From the NCBI RefSeq assembly GCF_001704275.1, contig NZ_CP011533.1, forward strand, positions 1,674,001 through 1,738,000: a stretch of DNA of 64,000 nucleotides, read 5' to 3'. Below the pieces are notes generated by a model. It was not told the origin of the DNA. It did not search any database and saw only the letters and a program-made list of their open reading frames with translations. The stretch is from Streptomyces noursei ATCC 11455 (GTDB taxonomy: Bacteria > Actinomycetota > Actinomycetes > Streptomycetales > Streptomycetaceae). Below are positions 1 to 6,539 of the stretch, piece by piece. Each line of letters opens with the position of its first letter. Positions within the stretch are counted from its first letter, which is position 1. The position numbers were made by a program, and so were the translations under genes.

Positions 1-88
1 ACTTCCAACGCCCGCCCCGCCCCACGTTCCTCGGCAAGTGCAGCTTCAGCCTGGCCCACTCCGCGTCACTGAGATCGCCCCGCCCCAC
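1..88 (-). CDS. IS5-family transposase, N-terminal part only
   Basis: Reading leftwards from a GTG at 88 the protein starts V-G-R-G-D-L-S-D-A-E-W-A-R-L and continues to the edge. The LSDxEWxxLxPHLP-type opening is the standard start of IS5-family transposases. It is a different family member from the transposase at 2622-3643. No catalytic residues are inside the window, so intactness cannot be judged. Confidence 0.7.
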   Translation of the reverse strand, partial: MGRGDLSDAEWARLKLHLPRNVGRGGRWK

Positions 89-141
89 ATGCCCGGGAAC
101 GAGTCCTCGCCTCGGTTCGTCACTGACCCATCAGACAGGCC
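1..141 (-). mobile_element. Right-hand end of an IS5-family insertion sequence, cut by the window edge
   Basis: The reverse strand begins GGCCTGTCTGATGGGTC just inside a CTAG at 142-145. This matches the tip design of the complete IS5-type element at 2603-3689, which also abuts CTAG, a typical 4-bp IS5 target (YTAR). The rest of the element lies outside the window. Confidence 0.7.
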
Positions 142-316
142 CTAGCCGCTGTCTGCCCCTCCGCCCCGTACCCGGTGTCGGGCGACAGCGGTTTGCGCGG
201 ACGGTCTACTCCGCCGCGATTCCATCCCCTGGCCCTACATATGGATCAATAAGCCCTCTCTTCTCATATCGACATAAGATGCTCCTATCGGAAGAGTGGC
301 TGCTTGGGAGGCCCCT

Positions 317-1186
317 ATGACCAGCCCCGTCACCGACTACCGCCCGGCCGAGTGGAACAAGCTAGTCCACCGGGGACAGCGGCTCGTCTCCTCTGAGGGC
401 GCGCAACAGTGGTCTCTGGGAGATATCGGCCTGGAGATGGTCCCCCTGCCGCCTAAAGGGAAGCGCGTGCCGGCGAAGGCGTACAAGCTCCTGGCCGCTT
501 ACGCCGAGGAAGTGGGACTCGAACGAGAGCGATTCGAGGAGTATCGCCTCGTAGCCGGAGCGTGGCCGAAGAAGCAGCGTGCCAAGAACGTCTGCTGGAG
601 CGTCCATGACATCCTGGCGCGCCGACCCGAACGGTTCGACCTGATCAAGAACCCGCCGGTCTACCGCCGCACAGGGGAACGTCGCTGGACCTGCGACGGC
701 GCCCTCCGGGTGCTCGGCCGGAAGACGCACATGCCCGAGACCATAGAAGAGCGGGTGCGTCAGGTCGAGGATCTGCTCAGCGACGAAGAGATGGCAGTGG
801 AAGTCGTCGAGCGCGTCATGGTGCGCCGTCCGAAGGTAGTGGAACAGGTCGCCGAGAAGCCCCACGTCCGCGAGGCCTTCAACCGCGCGCAAACGACCAG
901 GATCCGCGAGGCCCGGGAAGAGACGCGGAGGCGTCCAGAGGTCCAGAAGCTGAACGAGCAGCAAGAGGTGCTGACCGTACTCGGCCTGTGCTCCTCGTTC
1001 GCCAGCGGCATAGGCAGGACACTGCCGGGCCTCCACCTCGCCGACCTGTCGGACGACGCCAAAGACTCCATCCGGGAGGGCCTCGCCCGGGTTACCGCCG
1101 CCGTCGAGTGGACGGAGCACGTCCTGCAGACCGGACGTACCGACATGGATAAGGCGCTGGAACGCCTGATCGCGGGAGAGTTCTGA
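317..1186 (+). CDS. DUF6192-family protein
   Basis: A soluble protein of 289 residues resembling the DUF6192 family found on Streptomyces plasmids, from recall of the pattern: an N-terminal WxxLVxxGxxL segment, a central helix-turn-helix-like part with VAGAWPKKQR, then RRTGERRWTCDGA. The C-terminal half is charged and helical. I start at ATG 317 because TTGGGAG lies 6 nt upstream; a GTG at 296 would add seven residues with no ribosome site. A TAAGAT at 275-280 is a possible -10 box. The next gene (1333) follows on the same strand and the two are often found together. Role unknown; a DNA-binding plasmid regulator is possible. Confidence 0.7.
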   Translation: MTSPVTDYRPAEWNKLVHRGQRLVSSEGAQQWSLGDIGLEMVPLPPKGKRVPAKAYKLLAAYAEEVGLERERFEEYRLVAGAWPKKQRAKNVCWSVHDILARRPERFDLIKNPPVYRRTGERRWTCDGALRVLGRKTHMPETIEERVRQVEDLLSDEEMAVEVVERVMVRRPKVVEQVAEKPHVREAFNRAQTTRIREAREETRRRPEVQKLNEQQEVLTVLGLCSSFASGIGRTLPGLHLADLSDDAKDSIREGLARVTAAVEWTEHVLQTGRTDMDKALERLIAGEF

Positions 1187-1332
1187 CACGCGGGCGGCCG
1201 TAAGAAGACGTCCTTCCACCGACGCGTAGGGAAGGCGATAGGAAGATCCACAACAAATAGCCGGACGAGAAGAACAAACTCGGCGCGCGGCCGAGACTAC
1301 TCGTCCGGCAGGGGGCTGAGGAGACGAGAACA

Positions 1333-1746
1333 ATGACCGCGCACCTGCGCCCCGATTCGCTGGGCCAGAGCGTGTTCGACGCTCTGCAGAGGGCGGGTAC
1401 ACGGGGACTGACCTTCGACGAACTCATGGAGGCGACCAATTACACCGAGTCTCAGGTAGAGCATGGCTTGGGTGTCATGCGAGAAGCCCTTGCGGGAATG
1501 AAGGGCACTGATGCGGTGTACTCCTACGATCCGAACGGACATCTCTACCGCACCGCATACATTCCAGAAGTAGCTGAGGCGTACGAGATCATGCGCCTCA
1601 AGGGAGAAGCGACGCGAAGTCTCCGGGTGCTAGCGGGAACGGTCCTCCCGCACGCTAAGCAGTCCCGAACCAAGGAGCTGCGACTGCTCCGGCGTCACCT
1701 GGAACTTGTGGTTGATGAGGCCAACGAGATCCTGGAACCTGCCTGA
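1333..1746 (+). CDS. RacP-like winged-helix protein
   Basis: 137 residues. The first 60 look like a winged helix (SVFDALQRAGTRGLTFDELM, then a recognition-helix-like SQVEHGLGVMREAL). The C-terminus is a long helical segment rich in Arg, Leu and Glu. It resembles what is annotated as RacP in Streptomyces plasmids, a recalled similarity I could not test. GAGGAG precedes the ATG by about 10 nt. Placed 146 bp after the DUF6192 gene, on the same strand; probably a small regulatory unit. Confidence 0.6.
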   Translation: MTAHLRPDSLGQSVFDALQRAGTRGLTFDELMEATNYTESQVEHGLGVMREALAGMKGTDAVYSYDPNGHLYRTAYIPEVAEAYEIMRLKGEATRSLRVLAGTVLPHAKQSRTKELRLLRRHLELVVDEANEILEPA

Positions 1747-1835
1747 ACAAATGATCTCCCACACCGACTGCCGGGTCACGGAACCCGAGCAGCCGGTGTG
1801 GAACGTGAAATGGGCGGCTTCTACGACGCTGCAAA

Positions 1836-1982
1836 GTGATCTACCAGCGGCGACCAATCGGCATCGACCCATACGACAGCCTGATCATCTGCACTGAGTG
1901 CGGGCATGGACTCGTCACCAGGACGATGCCGGCCCGCTGCAAGAAATGCCCCCCGTCGAGGCATCACCGCGGCAGGGGCTGA
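1836..1982 (+). CDS. Small zinc-ribbon protein (48 aa)
   Basis: A GTG start overlaps the stop of a nine-codon frame (AAGTGATC), suggesting coupled re-initiation. The product contains two CxxC pairs, CTEC and CKKC, 18 residues apart in a basic protein ending HHRGRG. That spacing is typical of a zinc ribbon. It follows the RacP-like gene by 90 bp and overlaps the convergent gene at 1964 by 19 bp. Function unknown; nucleic-acid binding is the usual role of such ribbons. Confidence 0.5.
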   Translation: MIYQRRPIGIDPYDSLIICTECGHGLVTRTMPARCKKCPPSRHHRGRG

Positions 1983-2473
1983 CCGATGTGCACCTTCCAC
2001 AGGCGACGGGCGTGGTCCAGGTGCAAGAAGGCTATGTGCCACCACAGATCTGCCTCGCCGGGATCGCCGCCCGTAGTGGTCCGGCGTCCGGCCTGCTGGG
2101 CCTCCTGGAGAGCCCAGCCGACCTTCCACCAGTGCGAGGCAGCCGCGTCCAAGGAAGCGACACGGCTGCGGGTGCCTTCACTGACCGCTTCCCACAGAGC
2201 CTGAAGGCTGTAGCGCAGGGAGCGCTCCTCCAACGCGGTCACCTCCGTAAACGGAAAAGTGGGGTCGATGACGACCCGACCCCATTGGTTCAGGTGCTGG
2301 GCGATGCGTGCGAGCGTGACCTGGCGCGGCGGGATAGAGGGGGCATCGTCGCTTGCCCCTGGCGCGGCGGGCGCCCGCGTGGCCGGGTCGAGGAGACCGG
2401 CCTGTGCCAGCAGTCGGGCCGTGGGCACGCACAAGTCGTCGCGACGGTGGAAGGGACAGTGTTCGGGCTCCAT
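1964..2473 (-). CDS. Hypothetical protein, tryptophan-rich
   Basis: 169 residues, not recognised. The N-terminus has CPFHRRDDLC; the rest is helical with WG, WW and DLWWHIAFLHLDHARRLW, suggesting a compact helical bundle. GAGAGG lies 8 nt before the ATG. Third codon positions are G/C-rich as in neighbours, unlike the opposite strand. It converges on the small zinc-ribbon gene and its upstream side abuts the IS5 element at 2603. Confidence 0.5.
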   Translation of the reverse strand: MEPEHCPFHRRDDLCVPTARLLAQAGLLDPATRAPAAPGASDDAPSIPPRQVTLARIAQHLNQWGRVVIDPTFPFTEVTALEERSLRYSLQALWEAVSEGTRSRVASLDAAASHWWKVGWALQEAQQAGRRTTTGGDPGEADLWWHIAFLHLDHARRLWKVHIGQPLPR

Positions 2474-2621
2474 CGGCTGCCTCTCGCTCTGGGGGCGGTC
2501 ATCCTAATCTCGGCCACTCGCCAGGCAGCCCGACCTCGTCGAGAGCGGCCATCCCGACGCAGCAGCAGGCCCCTCTCCGTGATGCCGGACCTCCCGGCCT
2601 AGGGACTGTATTGAGTCGTGA

Positions 2622-3212
2622 TCATGTGGTTCGGATGAGGTCCTTGATCCAGATCATGGAGGCGCGAAGGTGGAGTCCGGCTTGGTAGCTCTCGGGGGTC
2701 TTGTCGTAGCGGGTGGCGATGCCACGCCAGGCTTTCAGCTTGTTGATCAGGCGCTCAACCGTGTTCCTCACCTTGTAGAGCTCGGCGTCGTGGCTGAGGG
2801 GCCGGCCGCCTCGGCGGCCCTTCTTCTTCCGGTTGGCAGCCTGGTCCTTCTTCTCTGGTATGACCGCCTTGATCTGGCGTTTGCGCAGGTAGGCGCGGTT
2901 GCCACGGGAGGAGTACGCCTTGTCGCCGGCGACCGCGTCGGGGCGGGTGCGGGGACGCCCGATGGGGCCGCGGACCCGGATCTTCTTCAGCACGGGGATG
3001 AACTGAGGGCTGTCGGCGGCCTGTCCGGCGGTCAGGATGATCGCGAGTGGGCGGCACTGGCGGTCGGCGGCGAGGTGGACCTTGCTGGTCTGTCCGCCCC
3101 GCGAGCGCCCCAGCAGGGCGGCCTTCAGCCGGACTCGGTGCCGGCGTCGAAGGCGTCTTCGCTCCTCGCGGACGGGATCGCCGTCCTGTCCGCCTTGTCC
3201 TTCCGGGCTGCC
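2622..3212 (-). CDS. IS5-family transposase, frame B (C-terminal half, reached by -1 shift)
   Basis: This frame is open from the slippery site to 2622. It carries GRSRGGQTSKVHLAADRQCR, the second Asp in AVAGDKAYSSRGNR, and the Glu in NTVERLINKLKAWRGIATRYDK, the normal DDE order of IS5 enzymes. The first in-frame ATG is only at 2993, too far downstream to include the GRSRGG segment, so it is best read as the second half of a fused ~340-residue protein. Confidence 0.8.
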   Translation of the reverse strand, partial: GSPEGQGGQDGDPVREERRRLRRRHRVRLKAALLGRSRGGQTSKVHLAADRQCRPLAIILTAGQAADSPQFIPVLKKIRVRGPIGRPRTRPDAVAGDKAYSSRGNRAYLRKRQIKAVIPEKKDQAANRKKKGRRGGRPLSHDAELYKVRNTVERLINKLKAWRGIATRYDKTPESYQAGLHLRASMIWIKDLIRTT

Positions 3213-3643
3213 CCCTTTTGCCGGGCCTTCTCCTCCTCGGCGGCGGCTTTCTCCAGGGCGGTCAGGACTTCGTCATCCAGGTGCATCCCGGCGGCGTCGT
3301 GGTGGGCGCGAGTGGTGGTGGAGTCCACGCTGACCAGGGACAAGTCCACCTCGTCCCGCTTGGCAGCCTCGGCGATCAGGCCCTCCAGCAGGGTCTCGAA
3401 GACGCCGGCGTCCCGCCACTGGCGAAAACGGTTGTGGACGGTGGACCAGGCTCCGAACTTCTGCGGCATCTCCCTCCATTGCCCGCCCGACCTGAACTTC
3501 CAGATCACGCCCTCGAACTGCTGCCGCAGCCGTTCGGGATACGGGCCGTACCTGCCTATCGGTAGGTACGGCCCGATGAACTCCCACTCTTCATCAGTCA
3601 GTTGCACCCGCGTCATGAAAGACGATCTACCAGGACGTGCCAC
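3125..3643 (-). CDS. IS5-family transposase, frame A (N-terminal half)
   Basis: 172 residues: QLTDEEWEFIGPYLP at the start, the helix-turn-helix-like VIWKFRSGGQWREMP and WSTVHNRFRQW, then SVDSTTTRAH carrying the first catalytic Asp. The last 50 residues (ALEKAAAEEEKARQKGAARK) are a charged helix. Frame A ends at a stop just after the point where the catalytic domain continues one frame back, so a full DDE transposase needs a -1 shift at 3212-3218. Confidence 0.85.
   Translation of the reverse strand: MARPGRSSFMTRVQLTDEEWEFIGPYLPIGRYGPYPERLRQQFEGVIWKFRSGGQWREMPQKFGAWSTVHNRFRQWRDAGVFETLLEGLIAEAAKRDEVDLSLVSVDSTTTRAHHDAAGMHLDDEVLTALEKAAAEEEKARQKGAARKDKADRTAIPSARSEDAFDAGTESG
3212..3218 (-). other. 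-1 frameshift slippery heptamer in the IS5 transposase
   Basis: In the frame-A phase the minus strand reads A AAG GGG (after CAA), a classic X XXY YYZ heptamer. Slipping back one base joins frame A to frame B with no stop between them. Programmed -1 shifting is established for many IS families with split DDE transposases. Confidence 0.7.
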
Positions 3644-3922
3644 GCGACGCAGGCCGATTCCGCAGATTGATCACGACCCGATACAGGCCCTAGCAGGCAG
3701 TACCTCGCCATATCGCACGGCCGTCGGTTCGGCCGGCGGCCGGTGCTGGAAGGGAGCGCCGGGTGATCTCGCACCCGCACCGCATGAAGGGGGCCGCTCT
3801 CGTCCTGGGCGCCTGCGCCGCCGGGAAGAGCGGGCCCTTCAGGCCGTACGGCGTCGGCACCGGAGGCGATGTCGACGAGAGGAACCAGGCGCACGCCGAA
3901 CCGGACGACGGGCGTACGAGTC

Positions 3923-4114
3923 ACTGACACTTCCCGTGGCAGAACGACTGACATTCTCGTGGCAGACGACACAACGAACCCGTCGCCTCCATCGCCCGCC
4001 ACCTGGGTGTCGGCCGCTCCACTCTGTATCGCACCCTCGCCGCCTACGACGAAGCGAGCGCCACCACTGACACACCCCGTGTCGCCGACCACTGACAATC
4101 TCGTGTCGCCCGAC
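3923..4114 (+). repeat. Two pairs of ~24-bp repeats around a resolvase remnant
   Basis: Four copies of a unit like ACTGACAnTCTCGTGnC occur at 3923-3948, 3947-3970, 4066-4090 and 4091-4114. The first pair carries GTGGCAGA, the second pair GTGTCGCC. They bracket the C-terminal helix-turn-helix of a serine recombinase. This looks like the site architecture of a site-specific or transposition end, now lacking its enzyme. Confidence 0.55.
3952..4095 (+). pseudogene. Serine recombinase (resolvase), C-terminal helix-turn-helix remnant
   Basis: After a stop at 3949-3951 the frame encodes EPVASIARHLGVGRSTLYRT, then LAAYDEA and a stop at 4093. This is the DNA-binding domain at the C-terminus of Hin/resolvase proteins. 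There is no start codon and no catalytic domain, so it is a fragment. The second repeat pair begins around its end. Confidence 0.6.
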
Positions 4115-4178
4115 ACCCGGAATACCCGCAGGCCGGTTTCGATTGCTTCTCCTGTAGTGATCGCGGGAGGGGGCACTG

Positions 4179-5117
4179 GTGACCGACCTGAAGCTGTTTC
4201 GGCTGGATGCCAATGGCCAGGACGTCGAGCTGCGGGGTTCGACGGTGGCTCTGGAGGTCGAGCTTCAACGTCGAATCGAGGCGGGGATGGAGTCGATGCT
4301 CGGCATCCGCTTCCTGGCATCCGAGTACCCGACGGGGCCGTGGCACCGGGGCCGGATCGACACGCTCGGGCTCGACGAGAACAACACACCGGTCGTGATC
4401 GAATACAAGAAAGGCTCCGACAGCGGGGTCTTGTCGCAGGCCGTCTCTTACCTGTCGTGGCTGGACTCGGCACATCACGAGTTCGAGGCACTGATCAAGG
4501 AGAGGCTGGGCACCGAGGTCGCCGAGTCGATCGACTGGCGGAACCCGCGGATGGTCTGTATTGCGGCCAGTTTCTCTCACCACGACCGGGTCGCGGTGCA
4601 GCGGCTGCGCGAGCGGATGGACCTGGTGCGCTACCGCGTCTTCGATGGCGGGCTGCTGAGCCTGCTGCTGATCGAGTCCGCACCTGGTTCTCCGAGTCCG
4701 GCTTCGGCTCGGCGGCAGCGTCGGGAGCGGGAGATCGCGGCCGGTGCCGGCGGCGGGGACGGGAAGCCGTCGGTCCAGGCGACCCCGGGCGCGGCTCCAG
4801 CTTGCCTGCAGGACTTGTACGCCGAGTTGGACGAGGCCCTCACCGTGTGGGGCGAGGTCGAGGTGGCTCCGCTGCTGCACTACGTCGCGTACCGGCGGAT
4901 GGTGAACCTCGCCTCGGTGGTCTTCCGCCCGAAGCACGAGGTGATCCTGGTCTACCTCAGAGTCGATCCGGACACGGTCGAGCTGGAGGAGGGCTTCTCC
5001 CGCGACATGCGTGGCATCGGTCACCTCGGGACGGGGGACCTGGAGGTGCGGATAGCCTCGGCTGCCGACTTGGAGAAGGCGGGACCGCTGATTCGGAGGG
5101 CGTTCGAGGCGGCCTGA
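4179..5117 (+). CDS. Predicted PD-(D/E)XK nuclease with C-terminal DUF5655 domain
   Basis: 312 residues. The first ~165 look like a restriction-endonuclease-fold nuclease: GRIDTLGLDENNTPVVIEYK gives Asp61, Glu75 and Lys77 in D-x(13)-E-x-K spacing, followed by a QAVSYLSWL helix. Residues ~205-310 match the DUF5655 pattern (LYAELDEAL, YVAYRRMVNLASVVFRPK, DMRGIGHLGTGDLEVRI). GTG start with GGGAGGGGG upstream. A DNA methyltransferase gene converges on it across a shared hairpin, so a restriction-modification-like pair is possible but unproven; DNA repair is the other option. Confidence 0.72.
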   Translation: MTDLKLFRLDANGQDVELRGSTVALEVELQRRIEAGMESMLGIRFLASEYPTGPWHRGRIDTLGLDENNTPVVIEYKKGSDSGVLSQAVSYLSWLDSAHHEFEALIKERLGTEVAESIDWRNPRMVCIAASFSHHDRVAVQRLRERMDLVRYRVFDGGLLSLLLIESAPGSPSPASARRQRREREIAAGAGGGDGKPSVQATPGAAPACLQDLYAELDEALTVWGEVEVAPLLHYVAYRRMVNLASVVFRPKHEVILVYLRVDPDTVELEEGFSRDMRGIGHLGTGDLEVRIASAADLEKAGPLIRRAFEAA

Positions 5118-5126
5118 CGCAAGAGG

Positions 5127-5173
5127 AAGGGCGGCTGGTGCATCGGTTTCTCGATGCACCAGCCGCCCTTTTG
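5127..5173. terminator. Bidirectional terminator between nuclease and methyltransferase genes
   Basis: A perfect 19-bp stem (5127-5145 with 5152-5170) and a 6-nt loop, followed by TTTT on the plus strand and with AA/TT edges on the other strand. It lies between two convergent genes and can serve both. Confidence 0.85.
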
Positions 5174-5213
5174 CGTCTGCGGTCCGTCGGCCCTGGTCTG
5201 GTCGGTCTCATGG

Positions 5214-5960
5214 TCACGCCTCCGGTCCTGCCAGGGCGAAGTCGTCCTGGGTCAACTCCGCTCGGAGCCTTCGCTCGGCGACGTCGGCGTAGTGCGAGGA
5301 CAGCTCGGCTCCCACGAATTGCCGGCCCTCGCGCAGAGCGGCGACGCCCGTGGAGCCGCTGCCGGCGAAGGGGTCGAGCACGGTGCCGCCTTCAGGGCAG
5401 ATCCGCACGAGTTGCTGCATGATCTCGACCGGCTTCTGGGTGATGTGGACGCGGTCCTTGCGGGGCTGGGAGGCGATGAAGTGGCCGGGCAGGTAGAGGT
5501 CCCGGTCCTTGTCGAGGCTGCCCTTGACGCCCCAGATGATGAACTCGGCCGACTGCTTGAATCCGCCCTTGCGGGGTCGGCTGGCGGGCTTGATCCAGGG
5601 GATCGTGCCACTCCAGGTCCACCCTGCCATCTGCAGGGCGTCGCTGGTGGTCGGCTCTTGGCGCCAGTCGGAGAAGACCATGGCGACGGAGTGCTCGGTC
5701 GAGGCCCGGTACGCCTCGGTGAGCAGGGCCGTCAGCCAACTCCGGTACGAGCGCTGGTCGCGGTTCTCTCCGGGGAAGTTCTGCAGGTCGTGCGCGGATC
5801 CGCTGGTGACGTACTTGGCGCGGGCGGTGCGAGCGGTGCGGTCCGAGCTGGTGCGTCCGCCGGAGTTGTACGGGGGATCGGTGATGACGGCGTTGACGCT
5901 CTCGTCCGGGAGGTTCTTCAGCACGGTGAGGGCGTCGCCTCGGTGCAGGGTGTAGCTCAT
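5214..5960 (-). CDS. DNA N4-cytosine/N6-adenine methyltransferase, beta class
   Basis: 248 residues. Motif IV DPPYNSGG is near residue 28, and the AdoMet-binding motif I DPFAGSGSTGVAALREG comes near the C-terminus, the order of beta-class (N6_N4_Mtase) enzymes. ITQKPVEIMQQLVRICPEGG sits in between as usual. I start at ATG 5960 because AAAGAGG lies ~8 nt upstream; an upstream in-frame start at 5999 has no such site. It should modify adenine or cytosine in a short target. Convergent with the predicted nuclease at 4179, to which it may be the protective partner, or it may be solitary. Confidence 0.9.
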   Translation of the reverse strand: MSYTLHRGDALTVLKNLPDESVNAVITDPPYNSGGRTSSDRTARTARAKYVTSGSAHDLQNFPGENRDQRSYRSWLTALLTEAYRASTEHSVAMVFSDWRQEPTTSDALQMAGWTWSGTIPWIKPASRPRKGGFKQSAEFIIWGVKGSLDKDRDLYLPGHFIASQPRKDRVHITQKPVEIMQQLVRICPEGGTVLDPFAGSGSTGVAALREGRQFVGAELSSHYADVAERRLRAELTQDDFALAGPEA

Positions 5961-5975
5961 GTTCGGGCCTCTTTC

Positions 5976-6320
5976 AGGGCACGGCGGGACTGGGCCCACT
6001 CTGGACGGCGCAACAGAGGCCGTTCGGAGTGGGGTTGCGCCGGAGGTTAGCCGCGATTTCCAGCCGCACCTAACGAGCCCGTGCCGCGCTCCGGGCCCGT
6101 TTCGGCGGCCGTTTGGTGCGGCCGGAATCCCGGTCTACTGTCTCGCCATGTCACCGAGGCGGAGCCCAGCTCCACCCCCGTTGACCTGTGCTGATCCGTG
6201 TTGCCTCGTCCAAAAGCGTGGCCCGGCAGGCACGTTGCCCCCCCCTTCCCGAAGCCGTGAGGAGACCCGGTGCACCACCTGAGATTACGAGCGCGGCTGG
6301 CTGCCGCGCATGACCAGAAA
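5976..6320. other. Intergenic stretch before the transfer operon leader
   Basis: No convincing gene. It must hold the promoters of the methyltransferase (leftward) and probably of the transfer operon (rightward). An interrupted stem pairs GCCGCACC near 6060 with GGTGCGGC near 6115. A short frame from ATG 6148 is not supported by a ribosome site. Confidence 0.4.
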
Positions 6321-6435
6321 CCGGCGTTCGGGAGCTACCAACTCCCCTGACCCGGGCCCGCCCTGAGCGGCGGATTCACATCGGCGCGGTGCCGACGGCT
6401 TTGCACGAGAAGTCGGCACCGCGCCTCCTACGAAC
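6321..6435 (+). ncRNA. Three-hairpin leader RNA of the transfer operon (NLPC-P60-motif-like)
   Basis: Hairpin 1 closes GGGAG/CTCCC around the loop CTACCAA (6330-6346). A weaker GC hairpin follows, then the linker GATTCACATC, then a perfect 14-bp stem (6383-6396 with 6412-6425) with loop GGCTTTGCACGAGAA. The element ends CTCCTACGAAC, 2 nt before a ribosome site. A second copy on the other strand at 53980-54101 keeps loops and linker while stems change. From memory, a computed RNA family called NLPC-P60 occurs in Streptomyces upstream of NlpC/P60 genes, which is exactly this setting; I could not check the match. Confidence 0.75.
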
Positions 6436-6452
6436 CACGAGGAGCCGCTGCG

Positions 6453-6539
6453 ATGCAGCACGCCCTGATACGCCCACGCCCTGACCCAAACCCGTCGCCC
6501 GGCCGGGCTGCCCGCCCCGGCGAACGGCGGCGGCGATGA
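6453..6539 (+). CDS. 28-codon leader ORF coupled to the NlpC/P60 gene
   Basis: ACGAGGAG at 6437-6444 sits 8 nt before ATG 6453, the best ribosome site in this region. The peptide begins MQHALIRPRPDPNPSPGRAA and is rich in Pro and Arg. Its TGA overlaps the ATG of the next gene (CGATGAAG), so the transfer gene, which lacks its own ribosome site, is probably translated by coupling. The RNA leader ends directly upstream. Confidence 0.6.
   Translation: MQHALIRPRPDPNPSPGRAARPGERRRR

Larger units (their letters stand above)
2603..3689 (-). mobile_element. Complete IS5-family insertion sequence (1,087 bp) with CTAG target duplication
   Basis: The ends are 22-bp imperfect inverted repeats (three mismatches): GGACTGTATTGAGTCGTGAT on the left and GGCCTGTATCGGGTCGTGAT read inwards from the right. 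Both are flanked by CTAG (2599-2602 and 3690-3693), the expected 4-bp IS5 target duplication. It encodes one transposase in two frames joined by a -1 slippery site. The clean ends and duplication suggest a recent, possibly still mobile copy. Confidence 0.88.

Noticed and set aside
362..1402. Long open frame on the minus strand opposite the DUF6192 and RacP-like genes
   Set aside because: Shadow frame of GC-rich coding DNA; no ribosome site, and the composition is that of an antisense reading.
2670..4070. 466-codon plus-strand frame across the IS5 element
   Set aside because: It lies opposite a clear transposase and crosses the element end; not a gene.
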